Shown here piece by piece: positions 6,208 through 8,984 of a stretch of 8,984 nucleotides of DNA (positions are counted from its first letter, which is position 1; every line of letters starts with the position of its first letter). Under the pieces are notes generated by a model. It did not search any database. It worked only from the letters and a program-made list of their open reading frames with translations, and had not been told where the DNA came from. Both the position numbers and the translations under genes were made by a program. The stretch comes from Chloroflexota bacterium (GTDB lineage Bacteria; Chloroflexota; Limnocylindria; Limnocylindrales; Limnocylindraceae). The stretch is taken from NCBI GenBank assembly GCA_009692905.1, contig SHYI01000035.1, positions 1 through 8,984 of the forward strand, given 5' to 3'.

Positions 6208-7062
6208 ATGACGACCCACAGCACGGAACTGACCGTCGGTAGGCCGCGCCGAGGCAGCATTGGCACCATCTTCGAGAGCCTTACCTCCCTTGTGGAGCGC
6301 CGCCGGCTCGTCTGGTATCTGACGATCTCCGAGATCCGAAACAAGGGGACCAACTCCCTTCTCGGCAACGTCTGGTGGTTCCTCGACCCCGCCCTGCAGC
6401 TCTTTGTCTACTTCCTCCTGGTCAGCGTCATCTTCCAGCAGGCCCAGCCGGCGATCCTCCTCTTCCTCGGCGCCGCCATTCTCCCCTGGAAGTGGTTTAC
6501 CGCTGCGCTTGCCTCCGCCACGACCTCGGTTCGCGGCCGCGAGCAGGTGATGCGCCAGATCGCCTTCCCTCACCTCGTTCTTCCAGCCTCATCCGTACTT
6601 GCAAGCGTCGCGAACTTCATGTTTGCCCTCGTACCGCTCGGAGCGCTCTACCTGCTCTACCCCGATCGACTCACCCCCTGGGCGCTCGCTGTTCTTCCCG
6701 TCGCGGTGGTGCAGTTCCTCTGGACCATCCCTGCCGTGATTGCGCTCAGTGCGGTCGCCGTCTTCTTCCGTGACATCTCGAACTTCATCCCCCATGGGCT
6801 ACGCATCTGGTTCTATCTCTCTCCTGCGCTCTTCCCGATCGAAACACTCCGCGCTATCGGTGACCGACACCCGTGGTTTGGCTTCTTCGTCGACATCAAC
6901 CCATTTACCTGGATCTTCTCTGGCTATCGCGACGCCCTCTACTACGGTCGTGCACCTGAGTGGGGGCCACTCGGCATCCTCGCCCTTGCCTCGATTCCAG
7001 TAACCCTGCTCACCATCTACCTCTTCCGACGGGTTTCACCACTCTTTGTGAAGGTGCTCTAA
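6208..7062 (+). CDS. wzm: ABC-2 type polysaccharide export permease (Wzm/TagG-like)
   Basis: This 284-residue inner-membrane protein is the channel subunit of an ABC exporter for a lipid-linked polysaccharide or teichoic-acid-like polymer. About six membrane segments can be read, near residues 60-78, 82-99, 126-150, 157-186, 197-211 and 255-274, after a cytoplasmic N-terminus with an amphipathic stretch (WYLTISEIRNK at 36-46). Family features include the early LLGNVWWFLDP at 51-61, VRGREQVMRQIAFP at 108-121, FFRDI at 186-190, a YLSPALFP segment at 203-210 and NPFTWIFSGYRDALYYG at 231-247. The ATPase gene starts at the base after its TAA stop, which supports a two-gene transporter. The ATG at 6208 lacks a ribosome binding site and may be leaderless. 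The polymer exported is unknown, and no glycosyltransferases lie within the window. The symbol is given at family level; tagG is equally possible. Confidence 0.9.
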   Translation: MTTHSTELTVGRPRRGSIGTIFESLTSLVERRRLVWYLTISEIRNKGTNSLLGNVWWFLDPALQLFVYFLLVSVIFQQAQPAILLFLGAAILPWKWFTAALASATTSVRGREQVMRQIAFPHLVLPASSVLASVANFMFALVPLGALYLLYPDRLTPWALAVLPVAVVQFLWTIPAVIALSAVAVFFRDISNFIPHGLRIWFYLSPALFPIETLRAIGDRHPWFGFFVDINPFTWIFSGYRDALYYGRAPEWGPLGILALASIPVTLLTIYLFRRVSPLFVKVL

Positions 7063-7878
7063 GTGGCGCAACGGAAGATCTCCCGCGTGCAGGCTGCGCC
7101 GCCGCCGATCCTGATCACTGGCCTTGGGGTTCAATACGACCTGCGTCTGAGCAAGAAGCGCAAGCTGCGCGATACGGTGCTGCGCGACGGCCGACACTCC
7201 CAGAGCGGCAAGTTCTGGGCACTGCGCGACGTTGACTTTCGTGTTGAGGCGGGTGAATCGGTCGCAGTGATTGGGCCCAATGGCGCAGGGAAGAGCACCA
7301 TGCTGCAGGTACTGGCCGGCATCCTGGAGCCTTCGGTCGGCAAGGTCGAGGTTCGCGGCAAGATCGCCACGCTGCTGCAGCTCGGCGCCGGCTTTGACCC
7401 AGAACTAAACGCCCGCGAAAACACGCTCCTTGTTGGTGAGTTCCTCGGCATCCCCCACAAGGAGATGGTGCGGCGCGTGCCAGCGATTCTTGACTTCGCT
7501 GGACTCGGTGAATTCGCCGAGGCTGAGGTGCGCACCTACAGCACAGGGATGCGTGCACGCCTTGGGTTCAGCGTCGCGACCTCGGTTGAGCCCGATGTGC
7601 TGCTCCTTGATGAGGTCCTCTCAACTGGCGATGCCACCTTCATTGAAAAGTCGCGTGGCAGGATCATGGAGCTCATGAAGCGGGCACGGGCAATTGTGTT
7701 CGTGACGCACGACCTCGACTCTGCCGCCACGTTCTGCACGCGCGCCATTGAACTTGAGGGTGGCCGGATTGTGGCGGACGGTCCAGCAAAAAAGGTGATC
7801 GCTGCCTATAAGAAGAAGATGGCGAAGCGCGCTGCTACGGCGTCTCGCTCGGGTCAGGTAGCCCGCCGCGGTAATTAA
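7063..7878 (+). CDS. wzt: ABC transporter ATP-binding protein for polysaccharide export (Wzt/TagH-like)
   Basis: This 271-residue ATPase powers the exporter formed with the preceding permease. It has a Walker A GPNGAGKST at 71-79, LLQLGAGFDPELNARENT at 104-121 typical of the Wzt/TagH subfamily, the signature YSTGMRARLGFS at 159-170, Walker B VLLLDE at 179-184 with catalytic E184, and the switch histidine H216 in VTHD. An extended N-terminus (about 1-50, basic around 30-41) precedes the core, as in this subfamily. There is no C-terminal carbohydrate-binding domain of the kind found in E. coli O9a Wzt; the protein ends in a short basic tail from about 249. The GTG start directly abuts the wzm stop and is served by AAGGTG at 7051-7056 inside the wzm end. 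The last 44 bases overlap the convergent mreC gene. Confidence 0.92.
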   Translation: MAQRKISRVQAAPPPILITGLGVQYDLRLSKKRKLRDTVLRDGRHSQSGKFWALRDVDFRVEAGESVAVIGPNGAGKSTMLQVLAGILEPSVGKVEVRGKIATLLQLGAGFDPELNARENTLLVGEFLGIPHKEMVRRVPAILDFAGLGEFAEAEVRTYSTGMRARLGFSVATSVEPDVLLLDEVLSTGDATFIEKSRGRIMELMKRARAIVFVTHDLDSAATFCTRAIELEGGRIVADGPAKKVIAAYKKKMAKRAATASRSGQVARRGN

Positions 7879-8710
7879 GGATTACGAGCAGCGTCCTCAC
7901 AGAATCTAGATCGAGGGTTGGCTGAACATCCGCACTCTGGAGCACAGCCGAGGCGATGCTGTTCACGGCAACCACTCGGCCCACAGAGAGCCCTCGCGGG
8001 AAGGCCGAGCGCAGCGTTGGGCTTAGCTCAATCCCAGAGGTGGTGATCTCCGCCCCAACGAGCACCTGGCGTTGTGCGTCGACGTCATCAAAGGCGAGCG
8101 GGTTAGCGGCACGCCCGCGAACCTGCCCGATCGCACCGGTTGAGGCGACCTCGGAGGTAACGGAGAACTCTGGGTCAGTGAGGAGACGGACCTGGCAACT
8201 CTGGTCGGAGACCTGCACCACGCGCCCCGCGAGTGAGGCGCCCGCCCCAATGACGACGTCGCCAACCTTTACGCCATCGGCGCTCCCGACATCAAGAATG
8301 ATGTAGCGCCGATCGATCGCGAAATCACGCGCGACAACCTGGGCCGCAACCGTTGCAAATGAGGTCGTCGCACGCAAATCGAGGGTCGCCTGGAGCTCCG
8401 CTACCTCACGTTCGAGGCTCGCAATCCGAGCCGCCTCAGAGGCGAGCTGATCACGCTCCTCAAGCAGCGCGGTGAGCCGGGCTTGCAGGCTACGAATGTC
8501 TACGAAGAGATCGCGAACCGATACGGCCCCTCGTCCCACCGCGGCAACGGGCTCGCTGAGCGTGCGCACCACCTGCCCCGCCGCTCCTTGCACGGCGAGT
8601 ACCGGAGCGCTGCTAGAGAGTAGAAATAGGAGCCCGTTGAAGAGCAGCACGACGCCAACGGCGACAAGGCCAGCCTGCGGATTACGCTCTCCACGATCGC
8701 GGGGGAGCAT
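7835..8710 (-). CDS. mreC: rod-shape-determining protein MreC
   Basis: MreC is a bitopic membrane protein that links the cytoplasmic MreB filaments to the elongation-phase wall synthases outside. The 291-residue protein has a short cytoplasmic N-terminus, one membrane segment at about 13-32, a coiled coil at about 72-112 (LTALLEERDQLA through LEREVAELQATL) and the family's two-lobed beta domain from about 120 to 278. The latter is marked by VVARDFAIDRRYIILDVGS at 125-143, DGVKVGDVVI at 145-154, LLTDPEFSV at 176-184, TTSGIELSPTLRSAFPRGL at 223-241 and VGRVVAV at 243-249. The ATG lies six bases after the mreB stop. An AAGGA is present but only three bases from the ATG, so initiation probably benefits from mreB translation. 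No mreD follows: the gene ends inside the convergent wzt. Confidence 0.94.
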   Translation of the reverse strand: MLPRDRGERNPQAGLVAVGVVLLFNGLLFLLSSSAPVLAVQGAAGQVVRTLSEPVAAVGRGAVSVRDLFVDIRSLQARLTALLEERDQLASEAARIASLEREVAELQATLDLRATTSFATVAAQVVARDFAIDRRYIILDVGSADGVKVGDVVIGAGASLAGRVVQVSDQSCQVRLLTDPEFSVTSEVASTGAIGQVRGRAANPLAFDDVDAQRQVLVGAEITTSGIELSPTLRSAFPRGLSVGRVVAVNSIASAVLQSADVQPTLDLDSVRTLLVILNYRGGLPDPSETP

Positions 8711-8716
8711 GGGTCC

Positions 8717-8984
8717 TTAGCGCAGGGGGCGCTGGTAGGTCTCGGGGACGAGCATCTTCTCGAGCGCCTCAACCTCGTCAAGAATGATGCCCGTGCCGCG
8801 CACGACGCAGGTCAGCGGATCATCGGCGATGCGAACTGGCATCTTCGTTTCGGCCGAAAGGCGCACATCCATACCGAGCAGGAGTGCACCACCACCAGCA
8901 AGAACAATGCCCTGGTCCATGATGTCGGCGACGAGCTCTGGCGGTGTCTCTTCAATGGTGTCACGCACGGCGTTGATGATCTCG
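8717..8984 (-). CDS. mreB: rod-shape-determining protein MreB, C-terminal part (5' end outside window)
   Basis: MreB is the bacterial actin homologue that forms membrane-associated filaments guiding side-wall synthesis. Only the last 88 or so residues are present, and the frame runs open through the window edge; the GTG at 8968 is an internal Val codon. The visible part begins [20 protein letters not shown] and continues with [19 protein letters not shown], the conserved phosphate-binding GGGALL loop of the actin fold, then an [13 protein letters not shown] segment and a short C-terminal tail ending YQRPLR. These match the MreB C-terminus closely and set it apart from other actin-like ATPases such as DnaK or FtsA. 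It precedes mreC by six bases, the usual order in the mre cluster, so the two are co-transcribed; their promoter lies outside the window. Confidence 0.96.
   Translation of the reverse strand, partial: EIINAVRDTIEETPPELVADIMDQGIVLAGGGALLLGMDVRLSAETKMPVRIADDPLTCVVRGTGIILDEVEALEKMLVPETYQRPLR

Noticed and set aside
7785..7797. T6 run on the minus strand downstream of mreC as an intrinsic terminator
   Set aside because: No stable GC stem precedes it on the minus strand, and it corresponds to Lys codons in the wzt coding sequence.
8717..8968. GTG at 8968 as the start of a short 83-residue protein
   Set aside because: The frame continues upstream to the window edge with conserved MreB residues, so the GTG is an internal Val codon.

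Overview
Organism. The window is GC-rich, tightly packed bacterial chromosome, all of recognisable cell-envelope and housekeeping genes. An LCP-family glycopolymer ligase, a TagGH/Wzm-Wzt type polysaccharide exporter, an MreB-MreC pair and a MazG protein carrying a YabN-like methylase remnant together suggest a Gram-positive-like or Chloroflexota-type bacterium. The very short spacers, stop/start overlaps and overlapping convergent gene ends would suit a small, streamlined genome such as an uncultured freshwater or soil Chloroflexota lineage. That placement is inference from gene content, not from a marker gene. No rRNA, tRNA, CRISPR array, insertion sequence or phage gene was seen, and there is no gene-free stretch over 300 bases; the largest gap is 74 bp.

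Layout. (1) 1-939 (+): the 3' part of an LCP (LytR-CpsA-Psr) gene with a Pro/Thr/Ser-rich C-terminal tail. (2) 987-1868 (+): a hormone-sensitive-lipase type alpha/beta hydrolase. (3) 6133 down to 1840 (-): a tight four-gene operon in the order membrane-anchored parvulin-type peptidyl-prolyl isomerase, mazG, rph (RNase PH), rdgB (XTP/dITP pyrophosphatase). The first/second and third/fourth genes are joined by 4-base GTGA overlaps. (4) 6134-6207: a short divergent promoter region. (5) 6208-7878 (+): an ABC-2 exporter permease and its ATPase, directly abutting. (6) 8984 down to 7835 (-): the 3' end of mreB followed by mreC. The two convergent junctions, hydrolase/rdgB and wzt/mreC, overlap by 29 and 44 bp.

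How the genes fit together. The envelope theme is strong. The ABC exporter would move a lipid-linked polysaccharide across the membrane, LCP enzymes attach such polymers to peptidoglycan, MreB/MreC organise wall elongation, and the anchored isomerase would fold exported proteins. The minus-strand operon also carries two nucleotide-pool cleaning enzymes (MazG, RdgB) and a tRNA 3'-end exonuclease (RNase PH).

I see no wholly novel system here. The points most worth a second look are the MazG protein that begins inside a methylase-like domain, the isomerase in which one parvulin domain seems to have lost its active-site histidines, the convergent coding overlaps, the mreBC pair without mreD, and two plus-strand starts that look leaderless.
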